This document shows, piece by piece, positions 51,501 to 60,697 of a stretch of DNA of 64,000 nucleotides. Every line of letters begins with the position of its first letter. Position 1 is the stretch's first letter. This DNA comes from Leeuwenhoekiella polynyae (lineage in GTDB: Bacteria > Bacteroidota > Bacteroidia > Flavobacteriales > Flavobacteriaceae). Made by a program: the position numbers and the translations under genes. Under the pieces are notes generated by a model that saw nothing but the letters and a program-made list of their open reading frames with translations, had not been told where the DNA came from and did no database searches. The stretch lies in the NCBI RefSeq assembly GCF_042683665.1, contig NZ_JBHUOO010000005.1. One strand, 5' to 3'.

Positions 51501-52947
51501 GGCGAGAATCAGTCTTAGTGATCAGGATTTTAGATTTGGTTCAGTATCACTTGAAGATACCAAATACAAAACGACAGGAACACTTTCGGGGACTATAAGT
51601 CATCAGTTTTTTAGAGATTGGGAGCTTGATCTTGATGTAAATACAGATCGGCTTTTAGTTTTAGATACAGAGCCGGATGATTTTGCGCTATATTATGGTA
51701 CAGCTTTTATTAGTGGAAGTGCTCAGTTGCAGGGACCTACAGATGAACTTGTTATTGATGTTGAAGCTACAACTGAAGAAGGCACGGTATTTAAAATTCC
51801 TTTAAGTGATACTGAGTCGTTTGGAGATAATAGTAAAATTTATTTCTTAAGTCCCGAAGAAAAAGCAGCACGTTTAAAAGGTGAAGAAGTCGTTATTGAA
51901 GAAATTAAAGGGCTCGAGCTCAATTTTGATCTAGAAGTTACTCGTGATGCTGAAGTAGAAATCGTAGTTGATGAAGTGAACGGAAGTACACTCAAAGGAA
52001 GAGGTGCAGGTTTCTTGCTAATACAGATTAATACAAACGGTAAGTTTAATATGTTTGGTGACTTTACACCCTATCAAGGTTCTTACAATTTTAGGTATAG
52101 TGGGGTTGTGCAAAAACAATTTGATATCCTTCCGGAAGGAAAAATAAGTTGGGATGGGAATCCTGCCGAAGCCTTGCTCGATATTAGTGCGGTTTATAAA
52201 ACACAGGCAAATCCTTCTATATTATTAGACAATCCATCTATTAACCGTAAAATACCGGTAAGTGTCATCATCAATCTTGACGGAGAGCTGGTTCAACCGG
52301 AGATAACGTTTGATTTTGAATTCCCCAATACGAGTTCTATTGTGACTTCTGAGTTGGCTTATCGTTTAGATAACCGTGCGACACGGGAACTTCAGGCGTT
52401 CTCGTTAGTGACTCAGGGTTCCTTCTTTAGTCAAAATGGGATTGACGCCCAATCAGCCGCTTATGGTAACCTTATAGAGACTGCTTCAGGAATTTTTAAT
52501 GATTTACTTTCTGATGAAGATGGGAAATTTAATGTAGGTCTCGACTATGTGCAGGCAGATAATCGTCCAGATTTACAGACTTCAGGTCGTTTTGGCTTTA
52601 CGCTTTCGACCCAGATATCGCAAAAAGTGATCATAAACGGTAAAGTGGGAGTACCGGTAGGAGGGATTAGCGAGCAAGCCGTTGTGGGGGATGTAGAGGT
52701 TAATTTCTTACTAAATGAAGATGGAAGTCTGCGCGCGACTATTTTTAACCGTCAAACAGATATTCAATTTGTGGCCCGAAACAATGAGGGGTATACTCAA
52801 GGAGCCGGGTTATCCTATTCGGTAGATTTTAATACATTCAAAGAGCTTATTCAGAAAATCTTCAAAGGAAAAGCTCGCGAGGTTGAAGAAGAAATAAAAG
52901 TCATTCAGCCAGATTCAGAAATTCCATATAACGGTTTAGAGCAGTAA
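48589..52947 (+). CDS. tamB: Translocation and assembly module protein TamB (AsmA-like), uncertain start
   Basis: This protein of about 1450-1470 residues has an N-terminal membrane anchor, a long beta-helical body, and the C-terminal TamB (DUF490) domain (LKGRGAGFLLIQINTNGKFN, NFRYSGVVQKQFDILPEGKI, and the FGFTLSTQISQKVIINGKVG region). TamB spans the periplasm and helps deliver lipid or outer-membrane proteins. The first usual start is TTG at 48589, which would cut into the hydrophobic anchor. The frame is open back to 48523 and encodes a basic segment plus a full helix (RKLRKIVTRILFILIGAFAL). The true start is probably upstream, at CTG 48562 or an ATA/ATC codon. Confidence 0.88.
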   Translation: MLLIIFSIPAVQTAIADKVTRSINETYGTSISIKRISLKYNGNALIKQVCIKDHHQDTLIYSKEVETSLLSIRALINNQMNLGYVHLNGAKLFVKKYAGEENDNLYVFSQKFNSGKPPGTPFKLSSSEVELSDMHFRFTDEDLDSPVVVDYKNLHLLAEDFKLHDVEVTAQIYDLQFDADRGYNLRGLKTDIKYNPEEIVLKDMELSTEHSVIRGNAYLDTRNDAFQDFNNKVTFNIDFAQSEISTTDLQAFYSEFGVDHKLLLSGKMLGTLNDFTVTDFDLAGFSNSRIVGNVRFRRLLGDDNTFTIEGDYRQLKTNYLDLTALLPNILGTNLPEELVRLGTVDLNGIVNVTENTVYTKSIIQTDLGFLETDIDLQNTQNMSQASYVGMLQAKEFNMGRLLKVPELGTMTFNMRVNGSGVEAETLDTRLEGIIRNVTYQGYTYKGITVSGNLKNPIFDGKLSVRDPNADFTFDGLVDVSEEIHNYDFTAEINQIDLGKLHFLKDSSAVLKGKVVMDMRGTNIDDTGGVIAFSNASFENANDLYEFQDFVITSGFRRGIRTITMNSPDIISGQISGVFKLEDVRALFQNAVGSLYTNYEPETITENQFMDFDIQIYSKIVEVLVPDVELEPDTYLRGSVVSDDSDFKLTFRSPKIKAYGVMAEAVNVRVDNKNPLFNAYVEADSIGSGAYGVSDFNLINVTLKDTLFVRSEFKGGPDKQDVFDLSFYHTINEENNSVVGFKKSSLKFKNNLWWLNEDDNKNNKVVFDNNFLDWDIKELILSHDKERISLEGVVRDSTFKDIKTNFESVRLSHIMPYVDSLDMRGLVNGNLDILQKEGVYLPNSTVNISNFTVNDILMGDLDLSVSGNESLTSYDINTRLINEDVEVLTALGSINVNEATPAIDLDVQMRKLNLKAFSPLGGEVISSIRGLASGRASVTGDYRNPDIDGEILLREAGLEIPYLNTDYDFRGTARISLSDQDFRFGSVSLEDTKYKTTGTLSGTISHQFFRDWELDLDVNTDRLLVLDTEPDDFALYYGTAFISGSAQLQGPTDELVIDVEATTEEGTVFKIPLSDTESFGDNSKIYFLSPEEKAARLKGEEVVIEEIKGLELNFDLEVTRDAEVEIVVDEVNGSTLKGRGAGFLLIQINTNGKFNMFGDFTPYQGSYNFRYSGVVQKQFDILPEGKISWDGNPAEALLDISAVYKTQANPSILLDNPSINRKIPVSVIINLDGELVQPEITFDFEFPNTSSIVTSELAYRLDNRATRELQAFSLVTQGSFFSQNGIDAQSAAYGNLIETASGIFNDLLSDEDGKFNVGLDYVQADNRPDLQTSGRFGFTLSTQISQKVIINGKVGVPVGGISEQAVVGDVEVNFLLNEDGSLRATIFNRQTDIQFVARNNEGYTQGAGLSYSVDFNTFKELIQKIFKGKAREVEEEIKVIQPDSEIPYNGLEQ

Positions 52948-53168
52948 TACAATTCCTATATTCCTTTGAGAATATGATATTTTGAGGTTAATTAAATTTT
53001 TGATCTCATAAAAAGGAGGTATTTAGATTATAAATCCGCCAATTTTATCCTTTTTAAAAAAATAGTTGTTAACGATAACGATTGAAATTGCGAATGCCGC
53101 CAAATTCATCAAGATTGGCTTAGGAAAATGCAATTCAATTGCTATTTTTACTTCTCATTCAACAGTAA

Positions 53169-54155
53169 ATGACACAAAAAATTAGAAAAATCGGAGTTTT
53201 GACTTCCGGAGGTGATTCCCCGGGAATGAATGCAGCAGTTCGTTCAGTAGTTCGTACATGTGCATTTCACAAAATTGAATGCGTAGGTGTTTACAGAGGA
53301 TATGAAGGGTTGATTGATGGGGATTTTGAGCCGATGGATGCGCGTAGTGTAAGAGATATAATTAATAGAGGAGGGACGATGCTTAAATCTGCTCGTTCTG
53401 ATCGCTTTAGAACCACTGAAGGCAGAAAAATTGCGTTTGATAATCTGAAGGAAAATAAAATTGACGGTCTTGTTGTAATAGGTGGTGATGGTACATTTAC
53501 CGGTGGACTTGTTTTCAATCAAGAATACGGCTTTCCGGTGATTGGGATTCCGGGTACAATTGATAACGACATAAGTGGTACTGATAAAACCTTAGGTTAC
53601 GACACAGCTTTGAATACAGCGGTAGAAGCGATTGATAAAATCCGTGATACGGCAAGTTCTCATAACCGCTTGTTTTTCGTTGAGGTTATGGGGCGCGACG
53701 TGGGTCATATCGCCTTAAATGCAGGGGTAGGTGCAGGAGCCGAAGAAATATTGATCCCTGAAGAGAATTTAGGCCTAGATCGATTATTGGAATCTTTGCT
53801 ACGCAGTAAAGCCAGTGGTAAAACATCAAGTATTGTTGTTGTTGCGGAAGGTGATAAGACAGGTAAAAATGTTTTTGAACTTAAAGACTATGTAGATGAA
53901 AATCTTGAGGGTTATGACGTTCGTGTTGCTGTTTTAGGGCATATGCAACGCGGTGGTTCTCCTAGCTGTTATGATCGGGTTCTCGCAAGTAGAATGGGTG
54001 TAAAAGCGGTAGAATCTCTTCTTGAAGGACAAAGCAACTATATGGTAGGTATTCAGCATGAAAAAATGAAGCTCTACCCACTTGAGAAAGCAATTAAAGG
54101 AAAAACACATATTAATAAAGAACTTGTTCGTGTGTCTGAAATAATGACCACATAA
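53169..54155 (+). CDS. pfkA: ATP-dependent 6-phosphofructokinase
   Basis: This 328-residue glycolytic enzyme phosphorylates fructose 6-phosphate. It has the ATP-site GVLTSGGDSPGMNAAVRSVV, the GYEGLIDGDFEPM segment, GGTMLKSARSDRF, VVIGGDGTFTGG, and the catalytic region GIPGTIDNDISGTDKTLGYD. MGRDVGHIALNAGV and HMQRGGSPSCYDR follow. Gly in GGDG (not Asp) indicates the ATP-dependent rather than the PPi-dependent form. It lies 29 nt upstream of gapA on the same strand. Confidence 0.97.
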   Translation: MTQKIRKIGVLTSGGDSPGMNAAVRSVVRTCAFHKIECVGVYRGYEGLIDGDFEPMDARSVRDIINRGGTMLKSARSDRFRTTEGRKIAFDNLKENKIDGLVVIGGDGTFTGGLVFNQEYGFPVIGIPGTIDNDISGTDKTLGYDTALNTAVEAIDKIRDTASSHNRLFFVEVMGRDVGHIALNAGVGAGAEEILIPEENLGLDRLLESLLRSKASGKTSSIVVVAEGDKTGKNVFELKDYVDENLEGYDVRVAVLGHMQRGGSPSCYDRVLASRMGVKAVESLLEGQSNYMVGIQHEKMKLYPLEKAIKGKTHINKELVRVSEIMTT

Positions 54156-54184
54156 TTAGTAATAGAAATCAAATAGTAAATAAG

Positions 54185-55186
54185 ATGGGAAATTTAAAAT
54201 TAGGTATTAATGGTTTTGGCCGTATTGGTCGTATCGTTTTTAGAGCAACTGTAAAACGTGATAACGTAGATGTTGTGGCGATTAATGACCTACTCGATGT
54301 AGAACACTTAGCATACCTTTTAAAATACGATTCAGTACACGGTAATTTTGACGGAACTGTTGAAGTAAAAGACGGAAATCTTGTTGTAGATGGTAAAACT
54401 GTACGTATCACTGCTGAGCGTGATCCTAAAAACCTTAAGTGGGATGAAGTAGGAGCTGATGTTGTTGCAGAGTGTACAGGTATTTTTACTTCTATGGAAA
54501 CTGCAGATTACCACATTCAAGCTGGTGCTAAGAAAGTAGTTATTTCTGCTCCTTCTAAAGATGTACCTATGTTTGTTATGGGTGTTAACCATAAAGATGT
54601 AACTGCAAGTGATAAGATCGTTTCTAATGCTTCTTGTACTACAAACTGTCTTGCTCCATTAGCAAAAGTTCTTAATGATGCTTACGGTATCGAAGAAGCT
54701 TTAATGACAACTGTACACGCAACCACTGCTACTCAAATGACAGTAGATGGTCCTTCTAAGAAAGATTGGAGAGGTGGTCGTTCTGCAATGGCAAATATTA
54801 TACCTGCAAGTACTGGTGCTGCTGTAGCAGTAACTAAAGTGATTCCTGAATTGAAAGGAAAATTAACAGGTATGGCTTTTCGTGTTCCTACTACAGATGT
54901 ATCAGTAGTAGATTTAACCGTGAAACTTTCTAAAGATACAAGCTACGAAGATATCAAGAAGACTTTTAAAGCAGCTTCTGAAGGGGAGATGGCTGGAGTT
55001 CTTGGTTATACTGAAGAAGCAGTTGTTTCTCAAGATTTTGTAGGTGATGCACGCACCAGTATTTTTGATGCAGGTGCTGGTATTGAGTTGAATTCTAAAT
55101 TCTTCAAGATCGTATCTTGGTATGATAATGAGTTTGGATATTCTAATAAATTGGTAGACTTAGCGGAATACGTTAACGCTCTATAA
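54185..55186 (+). CDS. gapA: Type I glyceraldehyde-3-phosphate dehydrogenase
   Basis: This 333-residue glycolytic enzyme has the Rossmann motif KLGINGFGRIGRIVFRA, catalytic Cys in SNASCTTNCLAPLAKVL, catalytic His in LMTTVHATTATQMTVDG, RGGRSAMANIIPASTGAA and the C-terminal WYDNEFGYSNKLVDL. The NAD site has Asp in AINDLLDVEHL. It follows pfkA after 29 nt, so the two are likely co-transcribed. A terminator follows. Confidence 0.98.
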   Translation: MGNLKLGINGFGRIGRIVFRATVKRDNVDVVAINDLLDVEHLAYLLKYDSVHGNFDGTVEVKDGNLVVDGKTVRITAERDPKNLKWDEVGADVVAECTGIFTSMETADYHIQAGAKKVVISAPSKDVPMFVMGVNHKDVTASDKIVSNASCTTNCLAPLAKVLNDAYGIEEALMTTVHATTATQMTVDGPSKKDWRGGRSAMANIIPASTGAAVAVTKVIPELKGKLTGMAFRVPTTDVSVVDLTVKLSKDTSYEDIKKTFKAASEGEMAGVLGYTEEAVVSQDFVGDARTSIFDAGAGIELNSKFFKIVSWYDNEFGYSNKLVDLAEYVNAL

Positions 55187-55203
55187 TCGCTTTAACTGAA
55201 TAC

Positions 55204-55238
55204 AAGCCCTTTGACTCAACAGGTTTAAGGGCTTTTTT
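55204..55238 (+). terminator. Terminator of pfkA-gapA
   Basis: AAGCCCTT pairs with AAGGGCTT around a loop of about 16 nt, followed by a run of T. It lies between gapA and the kinase gene, whose ATG is 15 nt further on. Confidence 0.7.
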
Positions 55239-55253
55239 AAACTCTTATAACAC

Positions 55254-56114
55254 ATGATATTATTAGTAGATAGCGGGTCGACAAAGACAGATTGGATCGC
55301 ATTAAATGCTGAAGGCGCAGAGATTTTTCAAACACAAACTTTTGGATTAAATCCACAGGTTTTGTCTGCAGAGATCTTAACAGAACGTATCATTAACAAT
55401 TACGAGCTGTATAAACATCGTCATGATGTGACACACGTGCACTTTTATGGTGCAGGATGCGGGACTCACAAGCCCAAAGAATTAATCAAGGGTGTTTTTG
55501 AAGACTTTTTTGATAAAGCTCAGGAAATTGATATCAAAGAAGATACGTATGCTGCACTTTATGCTACTACTAAGAGAAACGAGGCAGGTATTGTTTGTAT
55601 CATAGGTACAGGTTCTAACTGCAGTTTATATGATGGGGAGAATATAGAGCAAAAAGTTACCTCTTTAGGCTACATCCTTATGGATGATGGTAGTGGTAAT
55701 TATTTTGGACGTCAACTTTTACGTGATTTTCATTTTAATAAAATACCTAAAGAACTGGCTTACGAGTTTGCTAAACAGTTTGATCTTACAGCAGAAAGTA
55801 TAAAAAATCATTTGTACAAAATGCCTAATCCAAATACGTATTTAGCACAATTCGCTCGTTTTATAATAACAAATAAAGATCATGATTACTGTAAAAAGTT
55901 AATTCGAAAAGGTTTTAAACTTTTTATTGAACACCAGATTCTTCAGTTTGATAATGCTAAAGAAATTCCGATTCATTTTGTAGGATCGATATCATTTTAT
56001 CTTCAAGATGAGTTGAAGTCGCTTTTAAGTGAGTATGACTTGAAAATAGGTAAAGTTTTAAAAAGACCTATCGAAGGACTTGTAGCATATCACAAAAACT
56101 ACATGATGGTTTAG
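55254..56114 (+). CDS. BadF/BadG/BcrA/BcrD ATPase family (N-acetylglucosamine kinase-like) protein
   Basis: This 286-residue protein has the ASKHA fold: phosphate 1 motif LLVDSGSTKTDWIALN, VHFYGAGCGTHKPKE, CIIGTGSNCSLYDG, a LGYILMDDGSGNYFGRQLLR segment and HFVGSISFYLQDEL. The family includes eukaryotic-type N-acetylglucosamine kinases. A role in amino sugar phosphorylation is a family inference. The first base of its promoter must lie within or before the gapA terminator, so read-through may contribute. Confidence 0.85.
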   Translation: MILLVDSGSTKTDWIALNAEGAEIFQTQTFGLNPQVLSAEILTERIINNYELYKHRHDVTHVHFYGAGCGTHKPKELIKGVFEDFFDKAQEIDIKEDTYAALYATTKRNEAGIVCIIGTGSNCSLYDGENIEQKVTSLGYILMDDGSGNYFGRQLLRDFHFNKIPKELAYEFAKQFDLTAESIKNHLYKMPNPNTYLAQFARFIITNKDHDYCKKLIRKGFKLFIEHQILQFDNAKEIPIHFVGSISFYLQDELKSLLSEYDLKIGKVLKRPIEGLVAYHKNYMMV

Positions 56115-56126
56115 TGAGAACAAGCT

Positions 56127-56177
56127 TTAAATTAAAAAAACCTGAAAGAATTATTCTTTCAGGTTTTTTTAATTTAA
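56127..56177. terminator. Perfect 51-nt hairpin, bidirectional terminator
   Basis: Two exact 24-nt complementary arms are separated by TTA. The core is ACCTGAAAGAA paired with TTCTTTCAGGT, flanked by A- and T-tracts. It lies between the kinase gene and convergent ridA. Confidence 0.9.
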
Positions 56178-56189
56178 TAAAGGTTTTAT

Positions 56190-56570
56190 CTACTTAATAG
56201 CAATCATAGAGATCTCTACATTTACAAATTTCGGGAGATTTGCAACTTCTACAGTTTCACGTGCAGGAGCAGTTTGCTCGTCAAAATAAGTACCATAAAC
56301 TTCGTTTACAGCAGCAAAACTATTCATATCGCTTAAGAAAATTGAACTCTTAACTACGTTTTCAAAAGTAAGTCCGGCTTCGGTAAGAATTGCTTTTAGG
56401 TTTTGCATAACCATTTTAGTTTCTGCGGCGATGTCGCCACTTACTAATTCCCCGGTTTCCGGATTGAGTGGAATTTGACCACTAATGTAAAGGGTTTCGC
56501 TAGCAAAAACAGCTTGGTTGTATGGACCTATTGGTGCTGGAGCGTTTGAAGTGCTGATTATTTTTTTCAT
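56190..56570 (-). CDS. ridA: RidA family enamine/imine deaminase
   Basis: This 126-residue protein has the RidA signature: APAPIGPYNQAVFASETLYI, SGQIPLNPETGEL, MQNLKAILTEAGLTFENVVK, and PARETVEVANLPK with the conserved Arg. RidA removes reactive 2-aminoacrylate formed by PLP enzymes. It starts 24 nt after lptD on the same strand. Confidence 0.95.
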   Translation of the reverse strand: MKKIISTSNAPAPIGPYNQAVFASETLYISGQIPLNPETGELVSGDIAAETKMVMQNLKAILTEAGLTFENVVKSSIFLSDMNSFAAVNEVYGTYFDEQTAPARETVEVANLPKFVNVEISMIAIK

Positions 56571-56594
56571 AATTTAAAAGGTTTTCAGGTTAGG

Positions 56595-59312
56595 TTAAAG
56601 ACGTTGATCTGGTGTGCGGCGTTGCTCGTATTTTAGATCGCTCAAGACGCTAGATTTAATACCTATAAAGAAGTTCCACGATGCATAGGTTCCAAAAGGA
56701 GTCCAGGCAAAAGTCATGTTGAAGCTCTCCAGATCTCTAGCAAATCTTAATTGTGTAGGTGTGAATTTTCCGGTAGTAAGATCTATACCGGAAGAAGCTC
56801 CAACAAACCATTTTTCGCCCAACTCAACATCTCCACTAAAGTTTATCGCATGAGAGGTAATCAGATCTTGTCGTGCTGCATTACCATAATTCACATTATA
56901 GTTTACGCGTAGATTCCAAGGGATGGTGTAATTGTATAATTTTTGTTTTTCATCAGGATCTTCTTCTGCACCTTCGGTATCATTAAATTTATTCTGAAGC
57001 TGCCTGCTGTCTTCACCTAACAAGTTATCCCGCCTACCACCATTTCGGGAAGTTTGAGTATTTTCATCCTCCAAGTCGTCATTTTCTTTACCAAAACTTT
57101 TGCTGCTGAACGAATACCCGAAGTTGGCACTGGCATTAGTAAGCCTAAAAAGGCTTCCGCCATTTGCGATATTGAGTTTGTCAATACGTTTGTTGTTGTT
57201 GTTTAACGCGTAAGGGTCAAGTGTCATATTAAAATTGACGCTCAATTTACTCTGAATAATGGGGATTGTTCCTCTCACAGAAACCGGACTCAATCTCAAG
57301 CTATCTGCTAGAAAATTATAGTTTGTAGAGATAGCCAGATTGCTAATAAGATCTATTTTTTTCGGTTCAATAGCGGTACTGTCTTTATCACGCACTTTAG
57401 CTTCAAGCGTGTTGTTTACGCTAAAGCTGATACCACTAGAACTAAAATTACTAGGAGCCCCATAAAAACCACCTTCAAATCGAGAATAGGTAACCTCGCG
57501 TGTTAAATCGCCATTAGGATCATCCAATTCAGGAGCAAGATACGTCTCGTAATATTGATCAAATGCCGGATTGTAGTTAAAAGAAACCGATGGTTTCATC
57601 GTGTGACGTATTGCCTGAATCTTTTTATCATCCCCAAAATTAGCCTGACCATAAACTGTTGTACCTAAGCTGGTACTGAAGTTATATGTTCTAAAAGAAT
57701 CAAAGCCATTAACTGTGTCAAGCACAACTTTGCGAAGGTTCGGGTCGTACCCTTGATTTATCGTTTCAAAAACCCAACTTTCCTGATAATTAGTACTTGC
57801 AGAAACACTAAAATGTTTAAAAAGTTTAAAGTTGGTAGTAATGGGAATACTGTGGCGAATACCCAGATCTGCATCTCTAAACATCTGTGCAGTAAAGAAT
57901 AAGCTATCTGTAGTTACAATACGATTTTCACCGCTACCGCTGTAGTTGAAATTTATATTTTGAATAAACCCTTTTTTAGAACCGCTTTTGGGAGCAAAAG
58001 GATAAATACGGTCTACATTTAACTGTAAGCTAGGTAAGGTCATATTTATAGCCTGCGTCTGGGTATTTTGTGAATGTCTGGCAGTTAAAGCGAGGTTGAC
58101 CTGAGGCACAGTCTGAAAGGTTTTAGAATAGGATACCGATGAACTCAGGGTGTTTGTTAACCTACTTGCGGTGTTGTCAATATTCGTCGACTGCGTGAAA
58201 TAATTACTACTACCTAAGTTAACCGATGCAGAAAATCGAGAATTAGGGCTCGCTTTAGAGTCTTGACTATGTGACCATTGTATGTTGTAGGTGTTTGTTT
58301 CAGCAAAATTAGGGAGACCTCGCTCCCCGTTTAAGAGTCTTTCGTAACGTATGTTTACATTACCGCTGAACTTGTAGCGCTTCCTGTATGAGCTACTTCC
58401 TCTTAACGCATAACTACCATTTGTGTAATAATCTCCCGTTAAGGTGAGGTCCATATAATCGTTAACAGCAAAATAGTACCCACCATTTTGTAGAAAATAT
58501 CCCCTTTCATTGGTTTGCCCTGGGGATGGCATTATAAAACCAGAAACACTGGTTTCTTTTTCCATTGGGAAATAAGAAAAAGGCACTCCAAGTGGAATAG
58601 GTACATCGTAAACAAACATGTTTACAAGACCGGTTACGATTTTCTTTCCGGGAACAAATTTTACTTTTCTGGCGTAAAAATAATATTCAGGATCCTCCTC
58701 ATTTTCACTGGTGGTGAAACGGACATTTTTCATAAAAACGACCGAATCATTTACCCGCTTACTCACTTCGTTTTTAATATAGAATTCCTGTTGCTGCGTA
58801 CGCGAACCGTAAATGAGTGCTTTTTCAGTTTTGAAATTATACTTAATAGAATCAGGTTCTACGGTGTTTGCTCCCTGAACGAAAACAGGTCCTTGTGTAT
58901 AGCCTGTAGAATCTTTAATTCCTTTAGCAAAAACCGTATTGGTATTGTTGTCTACGATTATTTGCCCCGCAGTAATGTTTATGTCTGTATAGTTGATCTG
59001 TGCTTCGTTATATAAATAGAGTTTATTTTCTCTTCTATTGAATTTAGAATAATCAGTGGCACTGTATTTGACAATATCGGTTAATGCTTCTCTGGGAGTA
59101 GCGATACTATCTTGTGAAGTGCTGTCTTGCTGCGATTCTGGTTTTTGTTCCGTTAATAGGGTTCCCTTAGGTTTTAAGCGGGAGTTAACGCCAGATGTGT
59201 CTGCAGGTATCTTATTAAGCGTGTTAACCGGTAGTTCCTGAGACCATAAAGACCCACAGTATAAAAGGCTTAAGCCTAGAACTAGCAGTACTGAAAGGAT
59301 CTTTGTTTGCAA
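56595..59312 (-). CDS. lptD: LPS-assembly protein LptD (Bacteroidetes type)
   Basis: This outer-membrane protein of about 905 residues has a signal peptide (ILSVLLVLGLSLLYCGSLWSQ). A periplasmic OstA-like part follows (KLYLYNEAQINYTDINITAG, VFAKGIKDSTGYTQGPVFVQ, and the VNMFVYDVPIPLGVPFSYFP block), then a large beta-barrel to the C-terminus (WFVGASSGIDLTTGKFTPTQ, SFNMTFAWTPFGTYASWNFF). LptD inserts lipopolysaccharide into the outer leaflet. The frame is open to an ATG at 59483, but a promoter element at 59360-59367 lies inside that extension. The TTG at 59312 gives a normal signal peptide, so it is preferred. Confidence 0.87.
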   Translation of the reverse strand: MQTKILSVLLVLGLSLLYCGSLWSQELPVNTLNKIPADTSGVNSRLKPKGTLLTEQKPESQQDSTSQDSIATPREALTDIVKYSATDYSKFNRRENKLYLYNEAQINYTDINITAGQIIVDNNTNTVFAKGIKDSTGYTQGPVFVQGANTVEPDSIKYNFKTEKALIYGSRTQQQEFYIKNEVSKRVNDSVVFMKNVRFTTSENEEDPEYYFYARKVKFVPGKKIVTGLVNMFVYDVPIPLGVPFSYFPMEKETSVSGFIMPSPGQTNERGYFLQNGGYYFAVNDYMDLTLTGDYYTNGSYALRGSSSYRKRYKFSGNVNIRYERLLNGERGLPNFAETNTYNIQWSHSQDSKASPNSRFSASVNLGSSNYFTQSTNIDNTASRLTNTLSSSVSYSKTFQTVPQVNLALTARHSQNTQTQAINMTLPSLQLNVDRIYPFAPKSGSKKGFIQNINFNYSGSGENRIVTTDSLFFTAQMFRDADLGIRHSIPITTNFKLFKHFSVSASTNYQESWVFETINQGYDPNLRKVVLDTVNGFDSFRTYNFSTSLGTTVYGQANFGDDKKIQAIRHTMKPSVSFNYNPAFDQYYETYLAPELDDPNGDLTREVTYSRFEGGFYGAPSNFSSSGISFSVNNTLEAKVRDKDSTAIEPKKIDLISNLAISTNYNFLADSLRLSPVSVRGTIPIIQSKLSVNFNMTLDPYALNNNNKRIDKLNIANGGSLFRLTNASANFGYSFSSKSFGKENDDLEDENTQTSRNGGRRDNLLGEDSRQLQNKFNDTEGAEEDPDEKQKLYNYTIPWNLRVNYNVNYGNAARQDLITSHAINFSGDVELGEKWFVGASSGIDLTTGKFTPTQLRFARDLESFNMTFAWTPFGTYASWNFFIGIKSSVLSDLKYEQRRTPDQRL

Positions 59313-59359
59313 TGGGATTAATACTATTTTTGTAAATGTAAGGGCAAAAATCAAAGTGC

Positions 59360-59391
59360 CAAAATTACATCTATTTTTTAGAAGCCCTAAA
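59360..59391 (-). promoter_or_regulatory. Promoter of lptD
   Basis: On the minus strand, TTTA at 59391-59388 and TAATTTTG at 59367-59360 are separated by 20 nt. The second element is an exact TAnnTTTG match and the first has one change. This supports a start codon near 59312. Confidence 0.5.
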
Positions 59392-59541
59392 GTATTACCA
59401 TTAAATATGGACGAATTAAACTCAGGGGAAAAATCTTTGATTTCAAATTCTAAAAGACTATAATTTCTAAGCTCTGGCTGCAAGTATACAAATCCCAGGC
59501 AGTATATAAAATAGTTAGACTTTAATTGACGTTACCCAAAT

Positions 59542-60639
59542 ATGAGAACGACCGCAATCTATATATTAGTATTTCTTTTTATAATTCCTTCAAAAAAGGG
59601 TTTTGCCAACCTCAAGCCCGATGATTTTAAAAAATTTATCGTCGTCATTGATGCCGGTCATGGCGGTCACGACCCCGGGAAAAACACGAGAAATGGCATC
59701 AAAGAAAAAGATATAGCCCTTAAGATTGCTTTATTAATAGGTGATGAGCTTCAAAAGCGAAAGGATATAGAAGTGATTTATACCCGTAAAACAGATGTTT
59801 TTATAGGTCTTGAAGAACGTGGGCATATTGCGAACCGTGCTGAAGCAGATTTATTTATTTCGGTACATTGCAACGCCCACAATTCACAAGCATCCGGAGC
59901 AGAAACATACGTATTGGGATTGCATCGTAATAAAACAAACTTTGAGGTGGCTAAGGCCGAAAACGAAGTGATCTATCTAGAGGATAATTATGAAGAAAAA
60001 TATGCTCAGTATAATTTGAATTCACCAGAATCTGTAATCGGGCTTACGCTAATGCAGGAAGAGTTTTTAGACCAGAGTATACAGCTCGCGAGTTATGTTC
60101 AGGATAATTTTAGACAGAAACTGAAGCGAAAAGATCGTAGTGTAAAGCAAGCAGGATTTGTGGTTTTGCACCAAACCGTTATGCCTAGTATTCTTATCGA
60201 GACTGGTTTTATAACCAATAATGACGAAGGTAGATTTTTAAATTCTTCAAGTGGTCAGAGAGAAATAGCTCATGCCATAGCGCAAGCTGTTGAAAAATAT
60301 AAAGAGAATGTATTAACCAATAACTTCTTAGGGCTTCAAAAGGAGGTGCCCGTTGCCGAAGTAAAAGATGTGGTTGTAGCTGGTGCGATCTTTAAAGTTC
60401 AAATTGCGGCGAGTAGTAAAAGTGTTGATCCCAAGCCGTATAACTTTAAAGGGTTGCGCGGAATCTCTAGATCTAAAGAAGGTAAACTGTATAAGTATTA
60501 TTATGGTGACACCTCAAATTATACAGAAATAGAGCGTATGTTGCGTGAAGCTCAGGCTAAAGGATATAAGACAGCATACATTGTCGCTTTTAAAAATGGT
60601 ATTAAGCAAAACGCTAATGATTTTATAAATAAAAGTTAG
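59542..60639 (+). CDS. N-acetylmuramoyl-L-alanine amidase with C-terminal SPOR-like domain
   Basis: This 365-residue protein has a signal sequence (TAIYILVFLFIIPSKKGFA). An Amidase_3 domain follows with zinc ligands in VVIDAGHGGHDPG, a Glu in NGIKEKDIALKIA, His in LFISVHCNAHNSQASG and catalytic Glu in SILIETGFITNNDEG. It cuts the amide bond between glycan and peptide in cell wall turnover or septation. The last ~80 residues resemble a SPOR domain (FKVQIAASSKSVD, LYKYYYGDTSNYTEIE, YKTAYIVAF), which would place it at the septum. It lies 58 nt before the MlaD-like gene. Confidence 0.92.
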   Translation: MRTTAIYILVFLFIIPSKKGFANLKPDDFKKFIVVIDAGHGGHDPGKNTRNGIKEKDIALKIALLIGDELQKRKDIEVIYTRKTDVFIGLEERGHIANRAEADLFISVHCNAHNSQASGAETYVLGLHRNKTNFEVAKAENEVIYLEDNYEEKYAQYNLNSPESVIGLTLMQEEFLDQSIQLASYVQDNFRQKLKRKDRSVKQAGFVVLHQTVMPSILIETGFITNNDEGRFLNSSSGQREIAHAIAQAVEKYKENVLTNNFLGLQKEVPVAEVKDVVVAGAIFKVQIAASSKSVDPKPYNFKGLRGISRSKEGKLYKYYYGDTSNYTEIERMLREAQAKGYKTAYIVAFKNGIKQNANDFINKS

Positions 60640-60697
60640 CGTACGAAGCCCTAATAGAATTTATTCCTAAATTTGAGGCTCATCAAAAAATATTACA

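Noticed and set aside
53010..53055. AAAAAGGA and TCCTTTTT as a terminator after tamB
   Set aside because: The 30-nt loop and AT-rich arms make a stable terminator doubtful; chance complementarity of A- and T-tracts is enough to explain it.
58515..59015. A 166-codon open frame on the plus strand
   Set aside because: It is antisense to lptD, which has clear protein features over the same bases. The plus-strand product has no recognisable motif or plausible start context.
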